A stretch of 64,000 nucleotides of DNA, taken from Flavobacteriaceae bacterium. GTDB lineage: Bacteria; Bacteroidota; Bacteroidia; Flavobacteriales; Flavobacteriaceae. The notes under the pieces were generated by a model, which made no database searches, had not been told where the DNA came from, and saw only the letters and a program-made list of their open reading frames with translations. Position 1 is the first letter of the stretch, and the number at the start of each line of letters is the position of its first letter. This document shows, one piece after another, positions 42,417-51,125 of the stretch. The stretch is taken from NCBI GenBank assembly GCA_002694465.1, contig NZMG01000045.1, positions 21,930 through 85,929 on the forward strand. The letters are read 5' to 3'. Both the position numbers and the translations under genes were made by a program.

Positions 42417-43460
42417 TTACTCTTTAATGAACCTTAGTGAAATATTATTATTGATAATTAAATAATAAAGTCCTTGTGCAAGGTTTGTTGTTGGAATAGG
42501 CTCTAAGAGGTTTAAAATACCTTTCTTAACAGAAACTCCTTTATTGTCGATAATTTCAAAACTTTCTAAAGTATTTAATCCAACAACGTGTAAAAAATCT
42601 TTAGCGGGGTTTGGTAGTAATTTAATTTCTGATGAATTTAAAAAATCATTTTTATCTAAAATTAAATCAATTTTGGTTATCATATTTTGATTTTCACCTT
42701 CTATTAAAAATAATGTTGTTTCATTGCTTACAATGTCGACAGGAGAATTTAAATTAGAAAGAATAATCTCTTTAAAACCTGTTGTTATATCAATTTTAGA
42801 TACAATATTAGCATCGCGTTCTGCTACTAATAAAAAATCTGTCCTTGCACTTAAACCTATAGGTCGATCTGTATCATTAGAAAATTCAGTTATAAAAGGG
42901 GGATCCACACTTATATCTACTTGTGAAATTCTATGAGTACTTGAAACTGGTATCGATTGTGAAAAAAACAATAAGTTTTCATAAATAGTTAGGTCCAATG
43001 GTCTATTTAAACCTACACTAATAATTTCCACACTTGGATCAGGGTTATTCAAATCAATCCTACCAAGAAAATCAGAATTATTATCGGTGAAGTATAAAAA
43101 GTTCTCAAACTTTACAAGACCATTTGGAGTATCAAGTCCTGTAATAACATCTTCGGCAACTGGATTAGATAGAGATACATCTGCTTTTATAATTCTTCCT
43201 GCAGAAAAATCAGATACATACATATCATTTCCATCAAGAAATAACCCTGCGGCATTATTTAATCCATCTACAACAATCTCAGGAGTAGGAGAGCTAATGC
43301 TAATATCTATTTTTCTTAGACTTGTTGCATCTGTAAAGTATAAGGTTGTGCCATCTAAAAATAATCTACTCGCATTGTTAAGACCACTTACAAGAACTTC
43401 TGTTTGAGACACAGAAATTGTAGAGACAACTAATAACAAAAATGAAATAACTCTTTTCAT
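42417..43460 (-). CDS. Secreted beta-propeller protein with T9SS sorting domain
   Basis: 347 aa. Signal peptide (MKRVISFLLLVVSTISVSQ). Residues 25-265 form six or so propeller repeats with the motif 'VxGLNNAAGLFLDGNDMYVSD...RIIKADV', as in SMP-30/NHL-type YncE-like proteins. The tail (KLLPNPAKDFLHVVGLNTLE ... GLYYLIINNNISLRFIKE) is a type-A sorting signal for type IX secretion. Surface-exposed ligand-binding or enzymatic function cannot be determined. Confidence 0.8.
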   Translation of the reverse strand: MKRVISFLLLVVSTISVSQTEVLVSGLNNASRLFLDGTTLYFTDATSLRKIDISISSPTPEIVVDGLNNAAGLFLDGNDMYVSDFSAGRIIKADVSLSNPVAEDVITGLDTPNGLVKFENFLYFTDNNSDFLGRIDLNNPDPSVEIISVGLNRPLDLTIYENLLFFSQSIPVSSTHRISQVDISVDPPFITEFSNDTDRPIGLSARTDFLLVAERDANIVSKIDITTGFKEIILSNLNSPVDIVSNETTLFLIEGENQNMITKIDLILDKNDFLNSSEIKLLPNPAKDFLHVVGLNTLESFEIIDNKGVSVKKGILNLLEPIPTTNLAQGLYYLIINNNISLRFIKE

Positions 43461-43503
43461 AATTAATCCGGAATTAAAACCATCAAAAGAATATAATAAA
43501 ATT

Positions 43504-43532
43504 AAAAAAACCCACCAAACGGTGGGTTTTAC
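43504..43532 (-). terminator. Terminator of dnaN
   Basis: AAACCCACC / GGTGGGTTT with a 4-nt loop; read on the minus strand it ends in a run of Ts, 20-45 bp past the dnaN stop. Confidence 0.85.
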
Positions 43533-43550
43533 ACTTAAAAAATAGTTTGG

Positions 43551-44669
43551 CTAGTTATTGAGCATTACAGGCATCACCAGCATGGTGACTTGTTCGCCTT
43601 CGTCCAATCCGTCCACGGGGGTTAAAATCCCAGCACGGTTTGGTAGCGACATTTCTAATGAAACTTCGTCGCTTGTTAAGTTATTCAACATTTCGGTAAG
43701 GAAACGTGAGTTAAATCCTATTTGTATATCGTCGCCTTGATACGCACAAGTTAAGCGTTCATCTGCTTTGTTACTGTAGTCGATATCTTCGGCAGAAACG
43801 TTCAATTCGGCCCCCGCAATTTTTAAACGGATTTGGTGTGTGGTTTTATTACTGAAAATACTCACACGACGTACCGAGTTTAAAAACTGGTTTCTGTCGA
43901 TGGTTAATTTGTTTGGATTCTCTTTTGGGATTACCGCTTCGTAATTAGGATATTTTCCATCGATTAAGCGACATACCATTTCGGTATTTTCAAATGAAAA
44001 TTTGGCGTTGCTTTCGTTGTATTCGATGGTGACATCTTCTTCGCTACCTGCCAAAATTCCTTTTAAAAGATTTAGCGGTTTTTTCGGCATAATAAATTCG
44101 GCCGTTTCCGAAGCTTTTACATCGCTACGGGTGTATTTTACCAATTTGTGTGCATCGGTTGCCACAAAGGTTAATTCTTCAGTAGAAAACTGAAAAAATA
44201 CACCACTCATCACGGGACGTAAATCATCGTTTCCTGCGGCAAAAATGGTTTTGCTAATGGCAGTTGCTAATATATCTCCTTGAATTTTGGTCGCACTTGG
44301 CTCTTTTAATTCAATAGCATTAGGGAAATCTTCTCCATCGGCATAGGCAAGTGCATATTTTCCACTGCTGGAGCTAATTTCCACAGTGTTGTTGTCTTCT
44401 ACCGTAAATGTAAGCGGTTGCTCTGGAAAGGTCTTTAGCGTGTCCAACAGTAAGCGTGCTGGAATGCATACAGCTCCTTTTTCGTTACTTTCTACATTTA
44501 GCTTTGAAGTTATGGTCGTTTCAAGATCGGAGGCAGACACATTAAGTGTGTTTTTATCCAATTCGAACAAAAAGTTATCTAGAATAGGGAGGGTATTGTT
44601 ATTATTGATAATGCCCCCAAGCACTTGTAATTGTTTCAGTAAATATGAACTCGATACAATAAATTTCAT
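43551..44669 (-). CDS. dnaN: DNA polymerase III beta subunit (sliding clamp)
   Basis: 372 aa, the standard length, three clamp domains. Signature segments include MKFIVSSSYLLKQLQVLGGI at the start, PILDNFLFEL, FQFSTEELTFVATDAHKLVK and the C-terminal VTMLVMPVMLNN that lines the partner-binding pocket. The ring tethers polymerase to DNA. Located directly upstream (in gene order) of a secreted propeller gene and downstream of gldG, so not with dnaA. Confidence 0.95.
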   Translation of the reverse strand: MKFIVSSSYLLKQLQVLGGIINNNNTLPILDNFLFELDKNTLNVSASDLETTITSKLNVESNEKGAVCIPARLLLDTLKTFPEQPLTFTVEDNNTVEISSSSGKYALAYADGEDFPNAIELKEPSATKIQGDILATAISKTIFAAGNDDLRPVMSGVFFQFSTEELTFVATDAHKLVKYTRSDVKASETAEFIMPKKPLNLLKGILAGSEEDVTIEYNESNAKFSFENTEMVCRLIDGKYPNYEAVIPKENPNKLTIDRNQFLNSVRRVSIFSNKTTHQIRLKIAGAELNVSAEDIDYSNKADERLTCAYQGDDIQIGFNSRFLTEMLNNLTSDEVSLEMSLPNRAGILTPVDGLDEGEQVTMLVMPVMLNN

Positions 44670-44745
44670 TCAGTTATTTTTTCGATTAAAGCTTCTTACA
44701 AATATATCCCAAAACGCTTGTTTGCTAAAACAAACTTATTAACAA

Positions 44746-46431
44746 CTAGCGTGTGTATTTTCTTTTTCTGAAGTAGGAAAATAAAATTCCAAAGACTGCC
44801 AATAATCCCAATGGTAACAATAGGTTCAAGAATTGCCAAGTGCTTCTTTTCTCGGCTGTTTTTTGTGGATCGAGAAAAGGAATGGCAATTTTCTTTGTCC
44901 GAATGTTTATAAGTCCGCTATCTTCCAAAAGATAATTGACCGTATTGAGCAAAAACTCCTTGTTTCCATAATAGGTGTTTGTCCATTTATCGAAGCCTAA
45001 TTCTAAAGGTCGTCCACGATCCAATTGGTTTTTAATAACATCTCCATCACTAATGATAACCATTTTTGTGGGGGTACTTTTTACAAAATCCTTTTCCGCT
45101 TTAAATGGCTTTATTCGGTTGGCATATACCGAAGTGAATTCGCCTTCCAACAACACTGCCAACGGAATTTCACCTGCTGTAAATTCGGAAGGGTCTGGGC
45201 CTTCGTTCATGATTTTTAAATTCTGTGGAATCTCTTTGTTGATGTCAATTTCTGCAGGTAAGCCTACTTTTTTTGAAATGGGCGAAGTACTCAGTAATAC
45301 TGTTTTTTTGATGCTATTGGGCAGTGTATCAATAGCTGAAGCATAATCGAATTTTACGGCTTCAATATTGCTAATGATAGGGTGACTGTTGGCACTTTGA
45401 GATAAGGGACTAAACAACCAAGGATACTTGCTATACTGACTTTCGTTATTCTCACCCGTGGCTAAGGCAATAGGAGCTGCATATACATCCTTTACCAAAT
45501 CTGGGTTGATTCTAACCCCATATTTAAAGAAGAAATCGTTTAAGTTTAAATCTTTACCAAAGGCAAACGTGGTACTTGATACGGTGTCTATTCTTTGTTC
45601 GGTGGCATCGACCAACCAAAGGGATGCGCCGCCGTTCATGGTAAATTGATCGAGGGTGTATTTTTCCTCTTCTGTAAAAGGAATTTTGGGTTGAGCTGCT
45701 ATGAGTAAATCGTATTTTTTTAGTTCTTCGAGCGTTCTTTGAGGACTTATCGCTACCGAATCTAAGGTGAATTGCCCAATGTAGTAATACTCCCCAAGGG
45801 TTTTCAGGAAATCGGCTATGTATTTGTCTTCCAATTCGGCATTCCCTTTTAAAATGGCGATTTTTCTTTTCTTGGGTTGCGTAAGTTTACTAAAACCATC
45901 GGCAAATGCGTATTCAAGGTTTTGGATAGAGTTATTAATTCGTTCTTCCTGTGTACTACCCAATTGATTTTTTAATAACGGAATACGAACCGTTTTTTCA
46001 TTGTGATAGGCGAGTGCCCAAGGGTACACAATTTCGGAAGTGAGTTTGCCATTCTCTTTAATTTCAACTTGAGCGCCTGTAAGTCCGAATTCGGTCATTT
46101 GCTGCTGAATGGCGGCAATGTCTTCTTCTCCTTCAAGTGGGTTGATAAATTCGAAAATAACATTCGCATTATACGCTGAAAACTCTTTAAGGAGTTGTTC
46201 GGTTTCTGTTTGCAGACGTTTAAATTCTGGCGGTAAATTACCTTGCAAAAATACATCCACATAAATAGGGGAGTTGGTCGTTGCAATGGTGTTTTTAGCA
46301 GCTTCAGAAAGTGTGTATCGTTTGTCTTGAGTAAGGTCGAAGCGTTGGTACACCCATTGCCCTAACAGGTTGATTGCTAGAAGGATTGCAATAGTAATTC
46401 CGAGTGTTTTTATGTTTTTTATGTTCTTCAA
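44746..46431 (-). CDS. gldG: Gliding-motility ABC transporter substrate-binding-like protein GldG
   Basis: 561 aa. N-terminal membrane helix (about 9-27), then an ABC_transp_aux domain (QWVYQRFDLTQDKRYTLSEA near 26-45, SPIYVDVFLQGNLPPEFKRL), and a C-terminal helix (about 532-552) ending RKRKYTR. This is the GldG subunit that with GldF and the ATPase GldA makes a transporter needed for gliding in Flavobacterium. In most relatives gldF and gldG adjoin; here a GIY-YIG gene and a palindromic repeat lie between them. Confidence 0.92.
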   Translation of the reverse strand: MKNIKNIKTLGITIAILLAINLLGQWVYQRFDLTQDKRYTLSEAAKNTIATTNSPIYVDVFLQGNLPPEFKRLQTETEQLLKEFSAYNANVIFEFINPLEGEEDIAAIQQQMTEFGLTGAQVEIKENGKLTSEIVYPWALAYHNEKTVRIPLLKNQLGSTQEERINNSIQNLEYAFADGFSKLTQPKKRKIAILKGNAELEDKYIADFLKTLGEYYYIGQFTLDSVAISPQRTLEELKKYDLLIAAQPKIPFTEEEKYTLDQFTMNGGASLWLVDATEQRIDTVSSTTFAFGKDLNLNDFFFKYGVRINPDLVKDVYAAPIALATGENNESQYSKYPWLFSPLSQSANSHPIISNIEAVKFDYASAIDTLPNSIKKTVLLSTSPISKKVGLPAEIDINKEIPQNLKIMNEGPDPSEFTAGEIPLAVLLEGEFTSVYANRIKPFKAEKDFVKSTPTKMVIISDGDVIKNQLDRGRPLELGFDKWTNTYYGNKEFLLNTVNYLLEDSGLINIRTKKIAIPFLDPQKTAEKRSTWQFLNLLLPLGLLAVFGILFSYFRKRKYTR

Positions 46432-46450
46432 ATATTCATTTTAAAAAGCA

Positions 46451-46523
46451 CTTCGACAGGCTCAGTGTGACATCTATACGATATGATTTATTTTATAGTT
46501 TTGTCAGTCTGAGCTTGTCGAAG
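46451..46523. repeat. REP-like inverted-repeat element between gldG and the GIY-YIG gene
   Basis: CTTCGACAGGCTCAGTGTGACA (46451-46472) faces TGTCAGTCTGAGCTTGTCGAAG (46502-46523) across a 29-bp loop. The second arm is also the coding sequence for the last residues (GLRQAQTD) of the GIY-YIG protein. The same arms occur inside mnmE at 32881-32965. Confidence 0.85.
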
Positions 46524-46817
46524 ACCTTGTTCAGTATAGTTTTTCGAAAGAGCAGGTAAATCGTTCCATCTACCTTCAATTATTGCCTCTTTTTTCTTTC
46601 TGCTCCAGCCCTTTATTTTTTTCTCAAAAGTAATAGCTTCGTTAGGGTTGGTAAATTTTTCATACCATTTTAAAACTACCGGTCTTCTGTTATAGGTGTA
46701 TGAATTTTTATCAATCCCATCATTATGTTCATTGATTCTTTTCTCCAAATTGTTCGTAATCCCTGTATAAAAGGAACTATCCATACATTGAATTATGTAA
46801 ACATAGTAAAACTTCAT
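46488..46817 (-). CDS. GIY-YIG nuclease-domain protein (UvrC/YhbQ-like)
   Basis: 109 aa, a single GIY-YIG domain: YYVYIIQCMDSSFYTGITNN, LEKRINEHNDG, and EKFTNPNEAITFEKKIKGWS followed by RKKKEAIIEG. The Tyr, Arg and Glu of the catalytic set are present. The domain normally ends about LPALSKN; here the frame runs on into GLRQAQTDKTIK, encoded by a REP-like arm. Sits between gldF (4-bp overlap) and gldG, so it looks like an insertion into the gldFG operon. Family members nick or cut branched DNA; a link to repeat movement is a hypothesis. Confidence 0.85.
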   Translation of the reverse strand: MKFYYVYIIQCMDSSFYTGITNNLEKRINEHNDGIDKNSYTYNRRPVVLKWYEKFTNPNEAITFEKKIKGWSRKKKEAIIEGRWNDLPALSKNYTEQGLRQAQTDKTIK

Positions 46818-47530
46818 TCTTTACGTTTCAGATTTAAAAAAGTGAGTACTAAAAAGAATCCTGCAACACTTAAGAAATAAACAATATCTCTTGTGTCGAG
46901 CACGCCACGTGCCACACTATTAAAATGTGCTTGCATTCCTAAAAATGAAACATCTAAGGCATTAATAGCCGTTGAAATTCCGTCAAAGGCGTAATACATT
47001 ATAAAGCAGAGCAGCACGGCAATGATAAAGGCTACGATCTGATTTTCAGAAAGGGTAGAAGAAAACACCCCGATAGCTGTATAAGCCATGGCTAGGAATA
47101 ACAACCCAATGTAAGAGCCAATGGTACTTCCTAGGTCCCAATTGCCAGGAGGATTTCCTAAATCTGAAATGGTGAAAACATACAAAAGGGTGGGGAGTAA
47201 GGCAAGTAGTATTAATAGTAGCGCTCCAAAATATTTTCCAAGAACGATGTTTTTTAAAGAAATGGGCTTTGTAAGCAATAATTCTAGTGTGCCCATACGT
47301 TTTTCTTCGCTAAAGGCACGCATTGTTATTGCAGGAATAAGAAATATAAAAACCCATGGGGCAAGTTCGAAGTAGGGAGCTAAATCGGCAAAGCCATTAT
47401 CGAAAATGTTGAAGTTGCCCGAAAATACCCAAAGAAATAAGCCGTTAAGTACTAAAAACACTCCTATGACCAAATAGCCTATAGGCGAAGCAAAGAAGCT
47501 GTTTATTTCCTTTTTTATAAGTGCAAGCAT
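46814..47530 (-). CDS. gldF: Gliding-motility ABC transporter permease GldF
   Basis: 238 aa, six membrane helices. Starts LALIKKEINSFFASPIGYLV, typical of GldF, with AITMRAFSEEKRMGTLELLL and the coupling-loop TKPISLKNIVLGKYFGALLL. ABC-2-type permease that pairs with GldG and GldA for gliding and possibly secretion in Bacteroidota. Followed by the inserted GIY-YIG gene, then gldG. Confidence 0.92.
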   Translation of the reverse strand: MLALIKKEINSFFASPIGYLVIGVFLVLNGLFLWVFSGNFNIFDNGFADLAPYFELAPWVFIFLIPAITMRAFSEEKRMGTLELLLTKPISLKNIVLGKYFGALLLILLALLPTLLYVFTISDLGNPPGNWDLGSTIGSYIGLLFLAMAYTAIGVFSSTLSENQIVAFIIAVLLCFIMYYAFDGISTAINALDVSFLGMQAHFNSVARGVLDTRDIVYFLSVAGFFLVLTFLNLKRKE

Positions 47531-47533
47531 AGG

Positions 47534-47983
47534 TTATCTCAATTCTTTTTCAAAACATAAACTGTTTTCTACCCCAGCATATTGTCCGTAGTTGTCTATT
47601 CTATTGTAACCATTTTTTTTATAGAGTGCAATGGCTTCGGGTTGTTTAACACCCGTTTCTAACACTGCTGACGTAAAACCTAGTTCGGTGGCCCAAACTT
47701 CTAATTCATTTAAAATGATGGAAGCATATCCTTTTCCTCTTTGTTGTGGCAGGGTGTACATTCGTTTTATTTCAACTGAATCCACTTCAAAAGGCTTAAA
47801 TGCGCCACATCCTACCGGTATTTCTTCTGCATAGCAAACCACCACATTTTTCAACATATCAATTTTATTGAATTGGTCGTAGAAAGCATGGTCCTCACCA
47901 TCACGAATAGCTAGATCTGCATCGAGTAGATTTACCAATGCAACAAAGTCTTTATTTTCTGAATTTGTTCTTATAATCTTCAC
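47534..47983 (-). CDS. GNAT-family N-acetyltransferase
   Basis: 149 aa from a GTG at 47983 that overlaps the stop of the monooxygenase-like gene (GTGA); an upstream ATG at 48013 would overlap that gene by 34 bp. GNAT core: VVCYAEEIPVGCGAFKPF, motif A VEIKRMYTLPQQRGKGYASI (Q/R-x-x-G-x-G/A acetyl-CoA loop), and LETGVKQPEAIALYKKNGY. Substrate unknown. Three bases from gldF on the same strand. Confidence 0.85.
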   Translation of the reverse strand: MKIIRTNSENKDFVALVNLLDADLAIRDGEDHAFYDQFNKIDMLKNVVVCYAEEIPVGCGAFKPFEVDSVEIKRMYTLPQQRGKGYASIILNELEVWATELGFTSAVLETGVKQPEAIALYKKNGYNRIDNYGQYAGVENSLCFEKELR

Positions 47984-48276
47984 GGTAATTTGACTAAGGT
48001 ATCCACACTCCAAGCTTCGGCTTTTTCTTTAAACATGGGTTTTGTAACACTCCAAACCTCTTTAAATAAATCACTATTCCTATAGTTTTCAAGGTCAACT
48101 TCGGCGTTCCATCTGCTATAAGTGAAAAATATATTCTCCTGATTTTTATCGCGATATAATTCTAAAAACTCACAGCCTTCAAACCCACGTATCTTTTCTT
48201 TTACTTCTTCAAAATTATTCAAAAAAATAGGAATGTGTTGAGGTTCAAAAACCATTTTTACAATTCTTGTAAACAT
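47980..48276 (-). CDS. Antibiotic-biosynthesis-monooxygenase-fold (ABM) protein
   Basis: 98 aa, a single ABM domain: FTRIVKMVFEPQHIPIFLNN, GFEGCEFLELYRDKNQEN, IFFTYSRWNAEVDLENYRNS, then the closing SVTKPMFKEKAEAWSVDTL. Dimeric alpha-beta barrels of this type include heme-degrading and quinol oxygenases, but most are uncharacterised. Its start overlaps the SAM hydrolase stop (TAATG). Confidence 0.8.
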   Translation of the reverse strand: MFTRIVKMVFEPQHIPIFLNNFEEVKEKIRGFEGCEFLELYRDKNQENIFFTYSRWNAEVDLENYRNSDLFKEVWSVTKPMFKEKAEAWSVDTLVKLP

Positions 48277-49106
48277 TATTCAAAATTTACGGTGATGGTA
48301 TCCCAATATTCAAGTCCGAAGAGGGTAGAAGCACTACCAACCGTTTTGGGATTGCTTTTATAAATGGCTAACTCTAAATAATTAGAGGAGTTCCAAACCG
48401 CTAATTTTTTTCCATCTTCTTCACGTCTTTCTGGCGGAAGATCAAAATTAATGGCATCACTATAGCTTTCATGTATTTTTCCAAATGTAGCATTACGCGC
48501 AAAAATGTTAAAAGCTCTCCCTTTGCACACTTGGTCGAAAAGTGTTTGCTTAATATTTGTAATGACATTGCCATAATTGTCAATATAAATAACGCTCCCT
48601 ATAATTTGATTGTTTTCATTATTTACCACAGGTCTTATCCCTTTCATTTCCTTTATTTCATCAATTACTTTTCCGATGACTTCTAAGGTTCCACCGCGGG
48701 CAATATGACATGCTACTTTTACAAAAACGTCTAAAACAGGAAAGTTGGAGTGTATTCGGTCATGAATATTAATCTCAACGACTTTTTCGGGTTTAATTTC
48801 GGAAGTAAGCAAAGAAATAATACCATTGTTCGCGCATACAAAAAAATGACCGTCTAGGGAAACAGCAATATGTTTATTCTCTGGGTTTAGTTCACTATCA
48901 ATACCAATGATATGAATGGTCCCTTTTGGGAAGCTTCTATATGCATTTTGGATGATATAAGCGGCTTCCGTGATGTGAAAAGGAGAAATAGAATGTGAGA
49001 TATCAACAATGCGAAGTGTCTCCAGCTCACTATATATAGCTCCCTTAACAGCGCCTACATAATGATCTTTCTCTCCAAAATCTGTCGTTAGGGTTACAAT
49101 GGGCAT
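48276..49106 (-). CDS. SAM hydroxide adenosyltransferase (DUF62)
   Basis: 276 aa. The N-terminus IVTLTTDFGEKDHYVGAVKG is the diagnostic motif, with DISHSISPFHITEAAYII and the C-terminal domain segment VIYIDNYGNVITNI. This family hydrolyses S-adenosylmethionine to adenosine and methionine, and includes fluorinase and chlorinase relatives, which are distinguished by a Ser/Arg/His triad here replaced by the hydrolase set. Heads the operon with the ABM, GNAT and gldF genes. Confidence 0.85.
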   Translation of the reverse strand: MPIVTLTTDFGEKDHYVGAVKGAIYSELETLRIVDISHSISPFHITEAAYIIQNAYRSFPKGTIHIIGIDSELNPENKHIAVSLDGHFFVCANNGIISLLTSEIKPEKVVEINIHDRIHSNFPVLDVFVKVACHIARGGTLEVIGKVIDEIKEMKGIRPVVNNENNQIIGSVIYIDNYGNVITNIKQTLFDQVCKGRAFNIFARNATFGKIHESYSDAINFDLPPERREEDGKKLAVWNSSNYLELAIYKSNPKTVGSASTLFGLEYWDTITVNFE

Positions 49107-49156
49107 CCTGAAAAAATTGTTGATATTTTGTTAAAACAACTCCGACAAAAATAAGG

Positions 49157-49164
49157 TACTTTTG
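49157..49164 (+). promoter_or_regulatory. Candidate -7 element TACTTTTG upstream of phoH
   Basis: Exact TAnnTTTG match, 57 bp before the TTG start at 49222; the nearest TTTG upstream (49127-49130) is at a longer than usual spacing of 26 bp. Confidence 0.35.
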
Positions 49165-49221
49165 CGATTAGAAAAACTATATTTACAATAACTATGTATC
49201 TCTCTTAAAATTATATCGCTT

Positions 49222-50175
49222 TTGAACGAACTTATAGTCGAACTTACTGAAATTAGCCCCAGAGATTTCTTTGGAAATCAAAATGCTAACATTGAACTTA
49301 TCAAAAAATACTTCCCAAAACTTAAGATTGTTGCCAGAGGAAATAAAATTACTGCCTACGGAGACGAAGAAATTCTAGAAGAATTTGATACCCGCCTTAC
49401 CTTAATTTTGGAGCACTATGCTAAATACAACAAAATTGATGAGAACTCTATTGAAAGAGTTTTGTCTAGTGATAGCAAAGAAGAATATCAAACGTCCGAA
49501 GGGAGCGACCAAGTACTATTACACGGTGTTAATGGAAAACTTATAAAAGCACAGACTGTAAATCAAAGGAGGTTGGTAGAATCTATGTTTAAAAATGATA
49601 TGGTTTTTGCCATTGGTCCAGCCGGTACGGGAAAGACATATACAGGAGTCGCTTTGGCTGTAAAAGCCTTAAAGGAGAAACAAGTTAAAAGAATTATTCT
49701 TACACGACCTGCTGTGGAAGCGGGTGAAAATTTGGGGTTCCTCCCTGGTGACCTTAAGGAAAAACTTGACCCTTATATGCAACCCTTGTATGATGCATTG
49801 CGCGATATGATTCCCCATGAAAAATTGGAATCTTTTATTGAAAAGGGAGTCATACAAATTGCACCCCTTGCATTTATGAGAGGAAGAACCTTAGACAATG
49901 CATTTGTTATTTTAGACGAGGGTCAAAACACAACTCATGCACAAATGAAGATGTTTTTAACTCGTATGGGGAAAAATGCCAAATTTATGATTACGGGTGA
50001 TCCAGGACAGATTGACCTACCCAGAAGAGTGATTTCAGGTTTAAAAGAAGCGTTATTAGTTTTAAAAGAAATAGAAGGTGTAGGAATGATTTATTTAGAC
50101 GATAAAGATGTGATTCGCCACCGATTAGTGAAGAAAGTAATTGCAGCATACGATGCCATTGAAAACCGAAACTAA
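49222..50175 (+). CDS. phoH: PhoH-like ATPase
   Basis: 317 aa from a TTG at 49222. N-terminal KH-like region ([16 protein letters not shown]), then the P-loop [17 protein letters not shown] (about residues 132-148), [36 protein letters not shown] (Walker B) and [12 protein letters not shown]. Cytoplasmic ATP/NTP-hydrolysing protein connected with RNA metabolism. Stop and the purC start share a base (TAATG), so the two are translated together. Confidence 0.93.
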   Translation: MNELIVELTEISPRDFFGNQNANIELIKKYFPKLKIVARGNKITAYGDEEILEEFDTRLTLILEHYAKYNKIDENSIERVLSSDSKEEYQTSEGSDQVLLHGVNGKLIKAQTVNQRRLVESMFKNDMVFAIGPAGTGKTYTGVALAVKALKEKQVKRIILTRPAVEAGENLGFLPGDLKEKLDPYMQPLYDALRDMIPHEKLESFIEKGVIQIAPLAFMRGRTLDNAFVILDEGQNTTHAQMKMFLTRMGKNAKFMITGDPGQIDLPRRVISGLKEALLVLKEIEGVGMIYLDDKDVIRHRLVKKVIAAYDAIENRN

Positions 50176-51125
50176 TGAGTAATACCATTATCGATACAAA
50201 CTTTCAATTTCCTGGACAGAAAAAAGTCTACAAAGGAAAAGTTCGCGAAGTATATACCTTAGAAAATGACATCTTGGTGATGATTGCTACCGATAGGCTT
50301 AGTGCTTTTGACGTAGTGATGCCTAAGGGGATTCCGTACAAAGGGCAGATATTAAATCAGATAGCCACCAAAATGATGAAGGATACGGAGGATTTGGTGC
50401 CTAACTGGTTATTGGCTACCCCAGACCCTAATGTAGCCGTAGGAATCGCTTGTGAACCCTTTAAAGTAGAAATGGTCATTAGAGGCTATTTAAGTGGTCA
50501 TGCCGCTCGCGAGTACAAAGCGGGGAAACGTATGATTTGTGGTGTGCCGATGCCCGATGGCATGAAGGAAAATGATCAATTTCCATCGCCAATTATCACG
50601 CCTGCGACCAAAGCAGAAAAGGGAGACCACGATGAAGATATTTCGAGAGAAGATATATTAAAACGGGGCATTGTTTCTGAAACAGATTACCTTCAGCTGG
50701 AGGATTATACTCGTAAATTATTTCAAAGAGGTACTGAAATAGCGGCTGAGAGGGGTTTGATTTTGGTAGATACAAAATATGAATTTGGAAAGACAAAAGA
50801 GGGCAAGATTGTTTTAATTGATGAAATCCATACGCCCGATTCTTCACGTTATTTCTATGCTAATGGCTATCAAGAAAGACAACAAAAGGGTGAGCCTCAA
50901 AAACAACTTTCCAAAGAGTTTGTAAGGCAATGGCTGATCCAGAATGGGTTTCAAGGATTGGAAGGACAACAAGTACCTTTTATGAGTGATGAATACATTG
51001 AAACAGTTTCCGAAAGATATATAGAACTATACGAAAACATTACAGGGGAGGCTTTTGTAAAGGCCGATGTTTCAAAAATTCAGGAGCGAATTGAAAAAAA
51101 TTTTTTGGCGTATTTAAAACATTAA
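50175..51125 (+). CDS. purC: SAICAR synthase (PurC)
   Basis: 316 aa, the longer form typical of Bacteroidota. Catalyses joining of aspartate to CAIR in purine synthesis. Motifs: GKVREVYTL and [20 protein letters not shown] near the N-terminus, [16 protein letters not shown], the ATP/Mg region [20 protein letters not shown], and [11 protein letters not shown]. Translationally coupled to phoH. The final 4 bp overlap the end of the convergent UnbV gene. Confidence 0.95.
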   Translation: MSNTIIDTNFQFPGQKKVYKGKVREVYTLENDILVMIATDRLSAFDVVMPKGIPYKGQILNQIATKMMKDTEDLVPNWLLATPDPNVAVGIACEPFKVEMVIRGYLSGHAAREYKAGKRMICGVPMPDGMKENDQFPSPIITPATKAEKGDHDEDISREDILKRGIVSETDYLQLEDYTRKLFQRGTEIAAERGLILVDTKYEFGKTKEGKIVLIDEIHTPDSSRYFYANGYQERQQKGEPQKQLSKEFVRQWLIQNGFQGLEGQQVPFMSDEYIETVSERYIELYENITGEAFVKADVSKIQERIEKNFLAYLKH

